Shown here in pieces: positions 8,860-16,073 of a stretch of 64,000 bases of DNA. The notes under the pieces were generated by a model. It was not told where the DNA came from. It made no database searches and saw nothing but the letters and a program-made list of their open reading frames with translations. Numbering within the stretch: the first letter of the stretch is position 1; each line of letters starts with the position of its first letter. A program made the position numbers and the translations under genes. Where the stretch lies: the NCBI GenBank assembly GCA_022340585.1, contig JAJDNS010000044.1, positions 1 to 64,000 on the forward strand, written 5' to 3'. Origin of the DNA: Acidobacteriota bacterium. GTDB lineage: Bacteria > Acidobacteriota > Vicinamibacteria > Fen-336.

Positions 8860-9633
8860 ATGGATCGCATCCCGGTCGCTCCCATCGCTGGCCCGGCCAT
8901 CCGCCTTCACTCCTGGTACGGCTCGGCCACCGCGCTGCTGCGTGAGCTCTCGAGGGCCCTGGACCAGGGGCAGACCCTGCTCCGCGCCGACAGCGGCCTG
9001 CCGGTGGGCACGCACCTCGTGCTGGTCATGAGCGCGGACTGCCTGTCGAAGCCGCTCGAGGTGCAGGGCACGGTCACCGCCTGGAGCGTGCGCGGGGCTC
9101 GCCACGAGATGACACTGCGGTACGACTTCGACCCCGGGCCGCAGCGCCGGCAGCTCGACGAGGCCTTTGCCGAGCTGCGGCGACTGAACTACCGCCCCCG
9201 CGTGGCCCCGCGGGTGCCGCTCCGGCTCGCCGCCGACGGCGCGGCCCTCGCCGCGGACCTGGAGGTGGCGGTGGTCGACGCGAGCCGCAGCGGGGCACGC
9301 CTGCGTCTCGCGGGGGACTCGCTGCCCCCGGTCGCCGTGGGCTCACGTCTCGTGATGCGGCACCAGGGCGTGTGCCCGGGGACGCGAAGGCCCCTGCGCC
9401 TGATCCTCGAGGTGCGTTGGATCGGGCCCACGCGCCGATTCGGAGGGCGTCGCACTCGGGCCGTGGGGGGGCGATTCGTCCACCTGAGCGACGCCATGCG
9501 GAAGAGGCTCCAGGCCCTGCTGAGATTCGAGGAGGCGCGGCCACAGCTGAGCCTCCTGGCCATCGACGCCCCCCGTGCAAGCCGAGCCACGGGGAAGACC
9601 CGGGCGCGCCGTCGCCGCGGCTTGAAACGTTAG
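8860..9633 (+). CDS. PilZ-domain protein, probably two PilZ-like modules
   Basis: 257 residues. The second module carries the c-di-GMP signature: RVAPR (RxxxR) near residue 112 and VVDASRSGARLRL (D/NxSxxG) near residue 140. The first module (about 35-90: LPVGTHLVLVMSADCLSKPLEVQGTVTAW) has the PilZ beta-barrel pattern without the arginines, as in two-PilZ proteins where the first is degenerate. A basic C-tail (KTRARRRRGLKR) follows. It starts 5 nt after the Rap1a-like gene, so the two are probably one transcript. A c-di-GMP-responsive role is inferred; the output is unknown. Confidence 0.75.
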   Translation: MDRIPVAPIAGPAIRLHSWYGSATALLRELSRALDQGQTLLRADSGLPVGTHLVLVMSADCLSKPLEVQGTVTAWSVRGARHEMTLRYDFDPGPQRRQLDEAFAELRRLNYRPRVAPRVPLRLAADGAALAADLEVAVVDASRSGARLRLAGDSLPPVAVGSRLVMRHQGVCPGTRRPLRLILEVRWIGPTRRFGGRRTRAVGGRFVHLSDAMRKRLQALLRFEEARPQLSLLAIDAPRASRATGKTRARRRRGLKR

Positions 9634-9639
9634 GTTTCA
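9623..9639. terminator. Weak hairpin at the PilZ gene stop
   Basis: TGAAAC, a 5-nt loop that includes the TAG stop, and GTTTCA form a 6-bp hairpin. No T tract follows, so this is at best a weak terminator. Confidence 0.3.
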
Positions 9640-9780
9640 GACCCTCGCCTGGATCTGTCCAAAGGGGGCGAACGATCTATTGCCGATGATCCCGCTGCAG
9701 CAGTAGCCTTGGGTCTCTCGAGGCGGCGGCGGTCAAATCCGAACGGCCGCCCGCGTGAAGGCGTAAGGGGGAGCCGATCG

Positions 9781-11862
9781 ATGTCTCGCAATGGAGCGTT
9801 CAGGAGGTGCTCGGGCGCCGGGGTGCTCGCGCTTCTGGGGGGCCTGACTCTCCTCGCCGCCCTGCCCGGCGCGCCGGCCCGGACCCAGGAGAACGAGGAC
9901 TGCCTGGCCTGTCACGGCGACCGCGACCTCACGACCGAGCGCAACGGCCGGGAGGTGTCGCTCTACGTGTCTGAGAGGGGCTTCGGGGAGTCGATCCACG
10001 AGCCATTGACCTGCGTCGGCTGCCACATGGACACCGCGGGGATGGAGGGCTTCCACGACACGCCCCTCGAGAAGGTCGACTGCGGCAACTGCCACGACGA
10101 GATCCAGGAGCAGCACGCCGCATCCCTGCACGGACGGGCCCTGGCGCGGGGAGACCGCCTCGCCCCGAGCTGCACGGACTGTCACGGCTTTCACACCATC
10201 AAGCCGGTGGCGGACCACGACTCGCCGGTCTCTCCGCTGCGGATCCCCTACACCTGCGGGAAGTGCCACCAGGAGGGGAGTCCCGTCACCCAGGCGCGCA
10301 CGATCCACCAGGACCACATCCTCGAGAACTTCTCGGAGAGCATCCACGGCGAGGGACTGCTGAAGAAGGGCCTCATCGTGGCGCCGAACTGCGCGTCGTG
10401 CCACACCGCCCACAACATCCTTCCCCACACCGATCCCGCGTCGTCGATCGCCCGGTCCAACATCGCCAGGACCTGCACGCAGTGCCACGCGGAGATCGAG
10501 TCGGTGCACCAGAAGGTGATCCGCGGCGAACTCTGGGAGAAGCAGGCCCACGTGCTCCCGGCCTGCGTCGACTGCCATCCGCCCCACAAGATTCGCAGGG
10601 TCTACTACGACCAGGGGATGTCCGATGCCCAGTGCATCGGCTGCCACGGGGAGCCGGGCCTCGAGGCGGCAGACGGCCGGTCCCTCCACGTGGCCGTCGA
10701 GGAGGTCCGCCAGTCGCGCCACGCGCAGGTCTCCTGCGCTCAGTGCCACTCGGGGGTCAACGTCTCACGCAAGCGCCCGTGCGAGACCCTCACCCAGAAG
10801 GTGGACTGCGAGGCGTGCCACGCCGAGGTCGGACAGCAGTACGAGGCCAGCATTCACGGCCAGCTTCTGTCCCGCAACGACCCCAACGCCCCGAGCTGCA
10901 AGGAGTGTCACGGGCGCCACGACGTGCTCGGACGCCTCAATCCCTCCTCGCCCATCTTCGCCCTCAACATCCCGAACCTGTGCGCGCGGTGCCACCGCGA
11001 GGGCGAATCGGCGGCCGTGCGTTACACGGGCGCCGAGCACGACATCGTCGCCGACTACACCGAGAGCATTCACGGCAAGGGGCTGCTCAAGAGCGGCCTG
11101 ACCGTCACCGCGACCTGCACCAACTGCCACACTCCCCACCGGGCCCTGCCGCACGCCGACCCCGCCTCCAGCGTCAACCGCGCGAACGTGCCCCAGACCT
11201 GCGGGAACTGCCACCACGGGATCCAGGAGGAGTTCGAGCAGAGCATCCACCACACGCTCGTGGGGGAGACCGACAAGGATCTGCCCGTCTGCAACGACTG
11301 CCACAGCGCTCACACCATCCAGAGAGCGGATGTCGACGGCTTCAAGCTCGAGATCATGCAGAAGTGCGGCCGCTGCCACGCCGAGATCGCTTCCACCTAC
11401 TTCGACACCTATCACGGGAAGGTGTCCCAGCTCGGGTACACGAAGACCGCCAAGTGCTACGACTGCCACGGGGCCCACGACATCCTGAAGGTGTCCGATC
11501 CCCGCTCCCACCTCTCGCGCGACAACGTGGTCGAGACGTGCCAGAAGTGCCACCCCGGGGCCACCCGGCGCTTCGCCGGGTACCTGAGCCACGCCACGCA
11601 CCACGACCCCGACAAGTATCCCTGGCTGTTCTGGACGTTCTGGGGCATGACCGGCCTGCTGGTGGGGACCTTCGTGGTGAGCGGGGTCCACACGCTGCTC
11701 TGGCTCCCGCGCGCGCTGCAGATGCGACGAGAGCTCAGGGAAGCCGAGGCGGAGGAGCAGAAGGCCCTCGAGGCGGAGGCGGCCCAGCTGGACGAGTCGA
11801 AGATGAACCACGAGGAGGCGGTCGGACGCGGCGAGATCGAGGAGCCCGAGGGCGGGGAGTAG
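9781..11862 (+). CDS. 19-haem exported cytochrome c with C-terminal membrane anchor
   Basis: 693 residues. After a signal peptide there are nineteen CXXCH motifs, the first at 41-45 (CLACH) and the last near 590 (CQKCH). One membrane span follows (LFWTFWGMTGLLVGTFVVSG, about 620-640), then an acidic cytoplasmic tail rich in Glu. Residues 101-262 and 343-504 are a duplicated block: haem motifs keep a constant offset of 242 residues, with shared phrases such as ESIHGxGLLKxGL and PHxDPASSxxRxN. The start is fixed by AAGGGGGAG 7 nt upstream of ATG 9781. It is followed after 4 bp by a cytochrome b gene; together they match the fused protein at 2745-4766. Periplasmic electron conduit, partner unknown. 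Confidence 0.92.
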   Translation: MSRNGAFRRCSGAGVLALLGGLTLLAALPGAPARTQENEDCLACHGDRDLTTERNGREVSLYVSERGFGESIHEPLTCVGCHMDTAGMEGFHDTPLEKVDCGNCHDEIQEQHAASLHGRALARGDRLAPSCTDCHGFHTIKPVADHDSPVSPLRIPYTCGKCHQEGSPVTQARTIHQDHILENFSESIHGEGLLKKGLIVAPNCASCHTAHNILPHTDPASSIARSNIARTCTQCHAEIESVHQKVIRGELWEKQAHVLPACVDCHPPHKIRRVYYDQGMSDAQCIGCHGEPGLEAADGRSLHVAVEEVRQSRHAQVSCAQCHSGVNVSRKRPCETLTQKVDCEACHAEVGQQYEASIHGQLLSRNDPNAPSCKECHGRHDVLGRLNPSSPIFALNIPNLCARCHREGESAAVRYTGAEHDIVADYTESIHGKGLLKSGLTVTATCTNCHTPHRALPHADPASSVNRANVPQTCGNCHHGIQEEFEQSIHHTLVGETDKDLPVCNDCHSAHTIQRADVDGFKLEIMQKCGRCHAEIASTYFDTYHGKVSQLGYTKTAKCYDCHGAHDILKVSDPRSHLSRDNVVETCQKCHPGATRRFAGYLSHATHHDPDKYPWLFWTFWGMTGLLVGTFVVSGVHTLLWLPRALQMRRELREAEAEEQKALEAEAAQLDESKMNHEEAVGRGEIEEPEGGE

Positions 11863-11866
11863 CGTC

Positions 11867-12715
11867 ATGAAGGCCAGCAAGGTCCGGGCCCTGCAGTTCC
11901 GGCGGTTCACGAGGTTGAACCGCACCCTCCACATCCTGATGATCATCAGCTTCATCAGCCTCGCGCTCACCGGGATGACGCTGAAGTTCTCGTACACCGG
12001 GTGGGCGTCGGCGCTCTCTCGGGCCCTCGGGGGCTTCGAAGGTGCGGGGTTCATCCACCGCGCGGCGGCCACGGTGATGTTCGGTCTGTTCGTCGTGCAC
12101 CTGTGGGACCTGAACCGGATTCGCCGCAAGGAGTACGGCGGCTCGCTCTGGAAGATGCTCACCGGGCCCGACTCCATGCTGTTCACGAAGAAGGACCTGA
12201 CAGAGTTCATCGGCAGCCTGAAGTGGTTCGTGGGGGCGGGGCCTCGGCCGCACTACGGGCGGTGGACGTACTGGGAGAAGTTCGACTACTTCGCGGTGTT
12301 CTGGGGGATCTTCGTGATCGGGTCCACCGGGTTGATGCTGTGGTTCCCGGTGTTCTTCACCCGGGTCCTGCCGGGCTGGCTCATCAACGTGGCCACCATC
12401 ATCCACAGCGACGAGGCGCTCCTCGCCACCGGGTTCATCTTCACCGTCCACTTCTTCAACACTCACCTGCGGCCAGAGAAGTTCCCCATGGACCTCGTGG
12501 TGTTCACCGGGCGGATGCCGCTGGTCGAGTTCAGGCGCGACAAGCCGGCCGAGTACGAGGGCCTCGTGGTGGCCGGCAAGCTCGAGGAGAACCTCGTCTG
12601 GCCCTACCAGCGGGTGGTGATCCGGACCTTCCGCGTCTTCGCGTGGACCGCCCTCGCCCTCGGCACCTTTCTGGTGCTCCTGATCATCTACGCGATGGTG
12701 TTCGCGTACCGGTAG
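11867..12715 (+). CDS. Cytochrome b561/Fdh-gamma-type membrane subunit
   Basis: 282 residues with four or five membrane spans and candidate haem-b histidines in NRTLHILMIISF, FIHRAAATVM, VVHLWDLNR, IIHSDEALLATG and FTVHFFNTHL. It starts 4 bp after the 19-haem gene, whose GGGGAG at the stop codon also serves as ribosome-binding site. By family (PF01292-like) it would exchange electrons between the quinone pool and the 19-haem protein. It corresponds to the C-terminal half of the 2745-4766 protein. Confidence 0.9.
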   Translation: MKASKVRALQFRRFTRLNRTLHILMIISFISLALTGMTLKFSYTGWASALSRALGGFEGAGFIHRAAATVMFGLFVVHLWDLNRIRRKEYGGSLWKMLTGPDSMLFTKKDLTEFIGSLKWFVGAGPRPHYGRWTYWEKFDYFAVFWGIFVIGSTGLMLWFPVFFTRVLPGWLINVATIIHSDEALLATGFIFTVHFFNTHLRPEKFPMDLVVFTGRMPLVEFRRDKPAEYEGLVVAGKLEENLVWPYQRVVIRTFRVFAWTALALGTFLVLLIIYAMVFAYR

Positions 12716-12805
12716 CCGCCCGTCGGGCCGGAGCGCTTCCCCGGAGCAGGAACGGGGCCCGCCCGGCGGAAGGCCGAGGGGGCCCGAGATGGGCTGGCCG
12801 GGGCC

Positions 12806-13138
12806 CTACTTGAGGCTGACCAGGTAGGCGGCGAGGGCTTCGAGATCCTCGTCGGAGATCTTCTTCGCGGAGTAGGCCGGCATCATGCCCTTCGTGCCGG
12901 TCTTCTCGAGCATCTCCTTCGGCGTACGGATCCAGGCCTTGGCGTCCTCGGCCGTTCCGGTGGCTCCGTACTTGTCCAGCGGGTTCTTCTTCTCGTTGTG
13001 GCACGCCGTGCAGGCGGGCTTGGCTGCGTCGAAAACCGCCTTGCCCTTCTCGAGCACCTCGGCGTCTTGAGCAACGGCCACTCCTGCACAGAGCAGGGCG
13101 GCCGCCGCGACGGACAGGACGAGCAGACGACGAATCAT
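12806..13138 (-). CDS. Small class I cytochrome c
   Basis: 110 residues: signal peptide (LLVLSVAAAALLCAGVAVAQ), one haem site CTACH near residue 43, and a probable axial Met in TKGMMPAYSAKK. The C-terminal ISDEDLEALAAYLVSLK is the usual last helix of cytochrome c. A perfect AAGGAGG lies 4 nt upstream of ATG 13138. It is convergent with the cytochrome b gene and probably acts as a soluble periplasmic electron carrier for the neighbouring haem proteins (inference from position). Confidence 0.92.
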   Translation of the reverse strand: MIRRLLVLSVAAAALLCAGVAVAQDAEVLEKGKAVFDAAKPACTACHNEKKNPLDKYGATGTAEDAKAWIRTPKEMLEKTGTKGMMPAYSAKKISDEDLEALAAYLVSLK

Positions 13139-13495
13139 GGAACCTCCTTAGGGTGGCGTTCCCGGGACTTCACGCAACGCGTGTGTCCCATTCTCATTCC
13201 AGGCGCGGCGCGACGCAAGGATCGCCCGACAAGGAGAGATGGAGCGTTCGTATCAGGGCCGCGGTCCCGCGGTCCTCGAGCCCGGCCCGGTCGCGGCGTC
13301 AAAGCATTTCCGCTGAGTCGTTTAGTTGATTGGGGGCGGCCCCCAGGCTCGAGGCAGCCGGGCCAGGTTGTGGTCTTTCCCGGGGGCAGCCCCATCGCTG
13401 CGGGCCGGCGGCTGGTCGGGAGTGAGCCTGAGAGACTACTTTCTGAAACATCTGATCCATTTATCCAAGCCAAAACGACCAAGTACTCTGCTCCT
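13139..13495. other. 357-bp divergent intergenic region
   Basis: Between the cytochrome c (minus) and BldC-like (plus) genes. It holds the SD of the cytochrome gene at the left, a 7-bp GC hairpin (TGGGGGC/GCCCCCA, 13331-13345), a GCAGC/GCTGC hairpin near 13392-13407 and, at the right end, the TACTCT box (13484-13489) that precedes the GTG start. The stretch 13436-13495 is AT-richer than its surroundings. No gene is seen. Confidence 0.5.
13484..13489 (+). promoter_or_regulatory. -10 box TACTCT, leaderless-type start
   Basis: TACTCT ends 6 nt before GTG 13496; TTATCC lies 17 nt upstream of it as a poor -35 candidate. No Shine-Dalgarno is present, so the box is the main support for this GTG as the true start. 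Confidence 0.4.
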
Positions 13496-13738
13496 GTGAA
13501 AAACGCTGTAGAAGAACCCGAAGCCGAGGTCGGTGCAACCGAGTTCCTCACCCGATCGGAAGTCTCGAAGCTGCTCGGCGTGTCGCCGAACACGGTGACC
13601 CGCTGGGCGCGGGAGGGCCGGCTGGCGTGCCTGGTGACGTTGGGTGGCCACCACCGGTTCGACCGCGAGGTCGTCGAGCAGCTCCGCAAGGAGCAGTATC
13701 GGGAGAAGCAGGATCGAGACGACGTCCGGGCCCGCTGA
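13496..13738 (+). CDS. BldC-like small MerR-type helix-turn-helix regulator
   Basis: 80 residues, beginning GTG-AAA-AAC. Residues about 16-65 (FLTRSEVSKLLGVSPNTVTRWAREG, then LVTLGGHHRFDREVVEQL) are a winged HTH of the MerR/excisionase superfamily. The pattern TVTRWAxxGxL...TLGGHxRF is that of BldC, the single-domain DNA-binding protein known from Actinobacteria. There is no effector domain. A strong terminator follows at 13807. The target is unknown; the cytochrome c gene is the divergent neighbour. Confidence 0.75.
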   Translation: MKNAVEEPEAEVGATEFLTRSEVSKLLGVSPNTVTRWAREGRLACLVTLGGHHRFDREVVEQLRKEQYREKQDRDDVRAR

Positions 13739-13806
13739 TCGCGGACGATCGCCTGCCGTCCAGCTCTAGAGGAGCCGGCTCCTGGCCGGGCTCCAACCCG
13801 GTTCGC

Positions 13807-13855
13807 CGCCCCCACCGCCGAGACCGGTGCGTCGGGGGCGTTTCGGCTTTCTTCC
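13807..13855 (+). terminator. Intrinsic terminator of the BldC-like gene
   Basis: CGCCCCC (13807-13813) pairs with GGGGGCG (13834-13840), with an inner CACCG/CGGTG stem, followed by the T-rich run TTTCGGCTTTCTT. About 70 nt after the gene's stop. Confidence 0.6.
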
Positions 13856-13990
13856 TCCGTCACCCCGCGGTGCGTGAGGCGCGTGGCGGGCCCGCGTGCC
13901 CCATGCCGGTCCGACGTCTCGGGCGGTGCGAATCCTCTTGACCCGCAGGGGCGTTGAGAGTCAAGGTGGGGGCCAGCAGAGGACGGAAGA

Positions 13991-14407
13991 GTGGCCCGGG
14001 CAAAGCGCTCAATCAGGGGAACGACGGTGCGAGGTGGGGACGTCTTCGTGCGCCACGCCCCGGTCGAGGACACTCCGAGGTCCCCGTCGGTCACGGGGGT
14101 GGCCGTCGAGGCGCTGCGCAGCGGCTTCATCCCCACGGCCCGTCGTCGCCCGGAGCCCATTCCCCACGAGGTCGAGACGATCTGCGCGGGCGATCCCGAC
14201 GACGACGCTCTGGCCAACGAGTACGTGGGGGAGAACACCCCCGGGGGCTCCACGTCCACGCCCGACCAGGGCAACGTGGACGACATCGGCCGGGCCTACG
14301 GTCTGCAGGAGGAGGACACGGGTGCGCTCCGCAGCGGCGCCGAGGTCCTCGCGCGCCGCGATCGGCGTCGGTCGGAGCTCCGGGCTCCCCGCGGTCCACG
14401 TCGCTGA
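13991..14407 (+). CDS. Small protein, possibly DUF6335-like
   Basis: 138 residues from GTG 13991 with a purine-rich GAGGACGGAAGA upstream. The centre (about 60-110: ETICAGDPDDDALANEYVGE, then NTPGGSTSTPDQGNVDDIGRAYGL) resembles the conserved part of DUF6335 proteins (a glycine-serine-threonine-PDQ motif followed by a short amphipathic helix). The N-terminus is basic; no signal peptide or membrane span. Function unknown. Convergent with the DinB gene at 14457. Confidence 0.5.
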   Translation: MARAKRSIRGTTVRGGDVFVRHAPVEDTPRSPSVTGVAVEALRSGFIPTARRRPEPIPHEVETICAGDPDDDALANEYVGENTPGGSTSTPDQGNVDDIGRAYGLQEEDTGALRSGAEVLARRDRRRSELRAPRGPRR

Positions 14408-14456
14408 TCTTCCGACCGGACGCCCTGGCGCGGCCTGATCGCGTCCGAAGGGTAGC

Positions 14457-14960
14457 CTAGACCTTGGGCGCCGGCATCCCGTGCGTCGCCCACTCCTCGC
14501 GCGCGGGGCCGTAGACCCCGGGGACCGCGAGCCCGGCCTGGCGCATGAGGACCGTCATCTGTCCCCGATGGTGCGCCTGATGGACGACGAGGGCCTGAAG
14601 AGTCTGGCCCCGGGGCCACCTCTCCCCGTACATGTCGTCCTCGACCTCGAGGGTGGCGTCCGTCCACGTCGATGCGATCTCCTCGGCAACGGCCTTCGAG
14701 GCCGCCTCGTAGGTCGCGACGATGGTCGTCGCCTCGGTGGGAACGGGGGCGTCCGCAGCGGGGTCGGCCACCGAGAGCCCGGTTCGCGGCATCATCTCGC
14801 TGATGGTCTGAGCGAGATGCCACGCCATGCGCCCGAGCGTACGGTCGTCGTCGGTCACCGCCTGGGAGAGCGAAGAATCGGTGAGCCCTCGCAGGATCTT
14901 GAGAGTCCCCTCCCGCTCCCGCTCCCAGGCCTCCTGGAAATCGGCCACCCGGCGAAACAT
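14457..14960 (-). CDS. DinB family metal-binding protein (second copy)
   Basis: 167 residues. The DinB metal triad is visible as MAWHLAQTISEM (His in helix 2) and VVHQAHHRGQMTVLMRQAG near residue 135. A GAGGAGG sequence 6 nt upstream fixes ATG 14960. It is not a close copy of the DinB protein at 847-1353. Substrate unknown. It may be transcribed with the hypothetical gene at 15070-15924 on the same strand, but the 109-bp gap leaves this open. Confidence 0.85.
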   Translation of the reverse strand: MFRRVADFQEAWEREREGTLKILRGLTDSSLSQAVTDDDRTLGRMAWHLAQTISEMMPRTGLSVADPAADAPVPTEATTIVATYEAASKAVAEEIASTWTDATLEVEDDMYGERWPRGQTLQALVVHQAHHRGQMTVLMRQAGLAVPGVYGPAREEWATHGMPAPKV

Positions 14961-15069
14961 GCCGCACCTCCTCAAAAGAGACTCCGGGAGGTTACCACGC
15001 GAGGGGACCCCGACGAACGAGCGGCCGTGACCCCGCGCCACGGCCGCTCGCGCGGAGCAGGACCGAGGG

Positions 15070-15924
15070 TCACCACTTCGGCGGCTGGGCGAAGCCGGGC
15101 TCCCCCAGGTCGCGCTGATGCAGGCGGTCGTGACGGGCGTGGGGCGACGGGAGGACGCCGAGATCGACGAGGGCTCGCCGGTACTCGTAGCGCAACGTCG
15201 TGCGCTCCGCCGGCGAACGCTCGGGCTCGAAGTCGACGACGACCACCGGATCGTGAGCCCGCGACCCCCAGCCGGTGCCGGGGTAGGAGCGCTTCCGGGC
15301 GCCGGCCTGGCTCTTGCCGAGGGGACCGGCCTCGGACCCGGCGGCGTCCGCGGTCGGCGCGGGAGCGGGCTCGGCCCGGCCGGATTCCTCGAACGGCTCG
15401 CCCGCGCGGCCGGCGTCGTCGTCGCGCTCCCCGATCCGGGTGCGGGGGCGCCGCTCCCGGAAGACGCTCACCTCGATCCACCCCATGCGGGAGTTGGCCT
15501 TGCCGGAGCGGGCGGCGTACGAGGACCTCTCGTCGACGAAGGTGAAGCGACGCACCTCCTGGAGGGAGGTGCGCCACCCCCGGACCGTCGCCTCCCGCCA
15601 CGGGTCGAGGATGTACATGCGTCCCCGCCCGCGGTCGCGCTCGCCGCTGATGGCATTGAGGCCGTCCACGGCGAGGACGACGCCCAGGCGCTCCGAGGTG
15701 CGGTTCGAGAGGTGGATCAGGTAGGACGCGCCCTCGCGTGCCTCCAGGTAGTAGCGGCCGGACCCGTCCGGCGCCGGGTGCAGAGGGGCGTGACGGCCAC
15801 CCACCTCGACCGACACCCCGACGAGCGACCCCGGTTCCCGGTGGAGGTGTCCGGTGTGCGCGGAGGCCGCGCCCGCCACCATCAGGACGGCCAAGGCCCA
15901 TCCCGCGATTCGATTCCTGCCCAT
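15070..15924 (-). CDS. Exported protein of unknown function
   Basis: 284 residues. ATG 15924 is chosen for GGGAGGG 6 nt upstream and for the signal peptide it gives (MGRNRIAGWALAVLMVAGAASA). The mature N-terminal domain (about 20-160: LVGVSVEVGGRHAPLHPAPD, YYLEAREGASYLIHLSNRT, VVLAVDGLNAISGE, RMGWIEVSVFRE) looks beta-rich. After residue 165 comes an Ala/Pro/Glu-rich low-complexity linker, then VVVVDFEPERSPAERTTLRY and a His/Asp/Arg-rich tail. I do not recognise the family. Divergent from the TonB receptor, 149 bp away. Confidence 0.7.
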   Translation of the reverse strand: MGRNRIAGWALAVLMVAGAASAHTGHLHREPGSLVGVSVEVGGRHAPLHPAPDGSGRYYLEAREGASYLIHLSNRTSERLGVVLAVDGLNAISGERDRGRGRMYILDPWREATVRGWRTSLQEVRRFTFVDERSSYAARSGKANSRMGWIEVSVFRERRPRTRIGERDDDAGRAGEPFEESGRAEPAPAPTADAAGSEAGPLGKSQAGARKRSYPGTGWGSRAHDPVVVVDFEPERSPAERTTLRYEYRRALVDLGVLPSPHARHDRLHQRDLGEPGFAQPPKW

Positions 15925-16033
15925 CTGTGTCCCTCCCTTTCTGGAAGCCGGCACCACCCTCGCCCCGGCCCTCGCCGGTGGTACGGGGCGCGCCCCCGGG
16001 CTATTCCCAACGGTCGCGGGAGGGGAGCGTCGC

Positions 16034-16062
16034 TTGAAGGGTCGGCAGCACCGGTCTACGCT
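16034..16062 (+). promoter_or_regulatory. Sigma70-type promoter TTGAAG-N17-TACGCT
   Basis: TTGAAG (16034-16039), 17-nt spacer, TACGCT (16057-16062), 11 nt before ATG 16074 of the TonB receptor. No Shine-Dalgarno in the 11 nt. Confidence 0.45.
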
Positions 16063-16073
16063 GGGCGGCGCAC

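Noticed and set aside
9640-9780. Possible c-di-GMP (GEMM) riboswitch before the 19-haem cytochrome gene, as found before cytochromes in Geobacter
   Set aside because: The conserved core around GACGCAAAGCC and the tetraloop-receptor pair are absent.
13405-13480. Resemblance to a thiamine (THI-box) riboswitch: CTGAGA, then TGAAACATCTGATC, with GGTCG/CGACC as a closing stem
   Set aside because: The P2 and P3 stems cannot be formed, the right part overlaps the candidate promoter, and the downstream gene is a regulator with no thiamine link.
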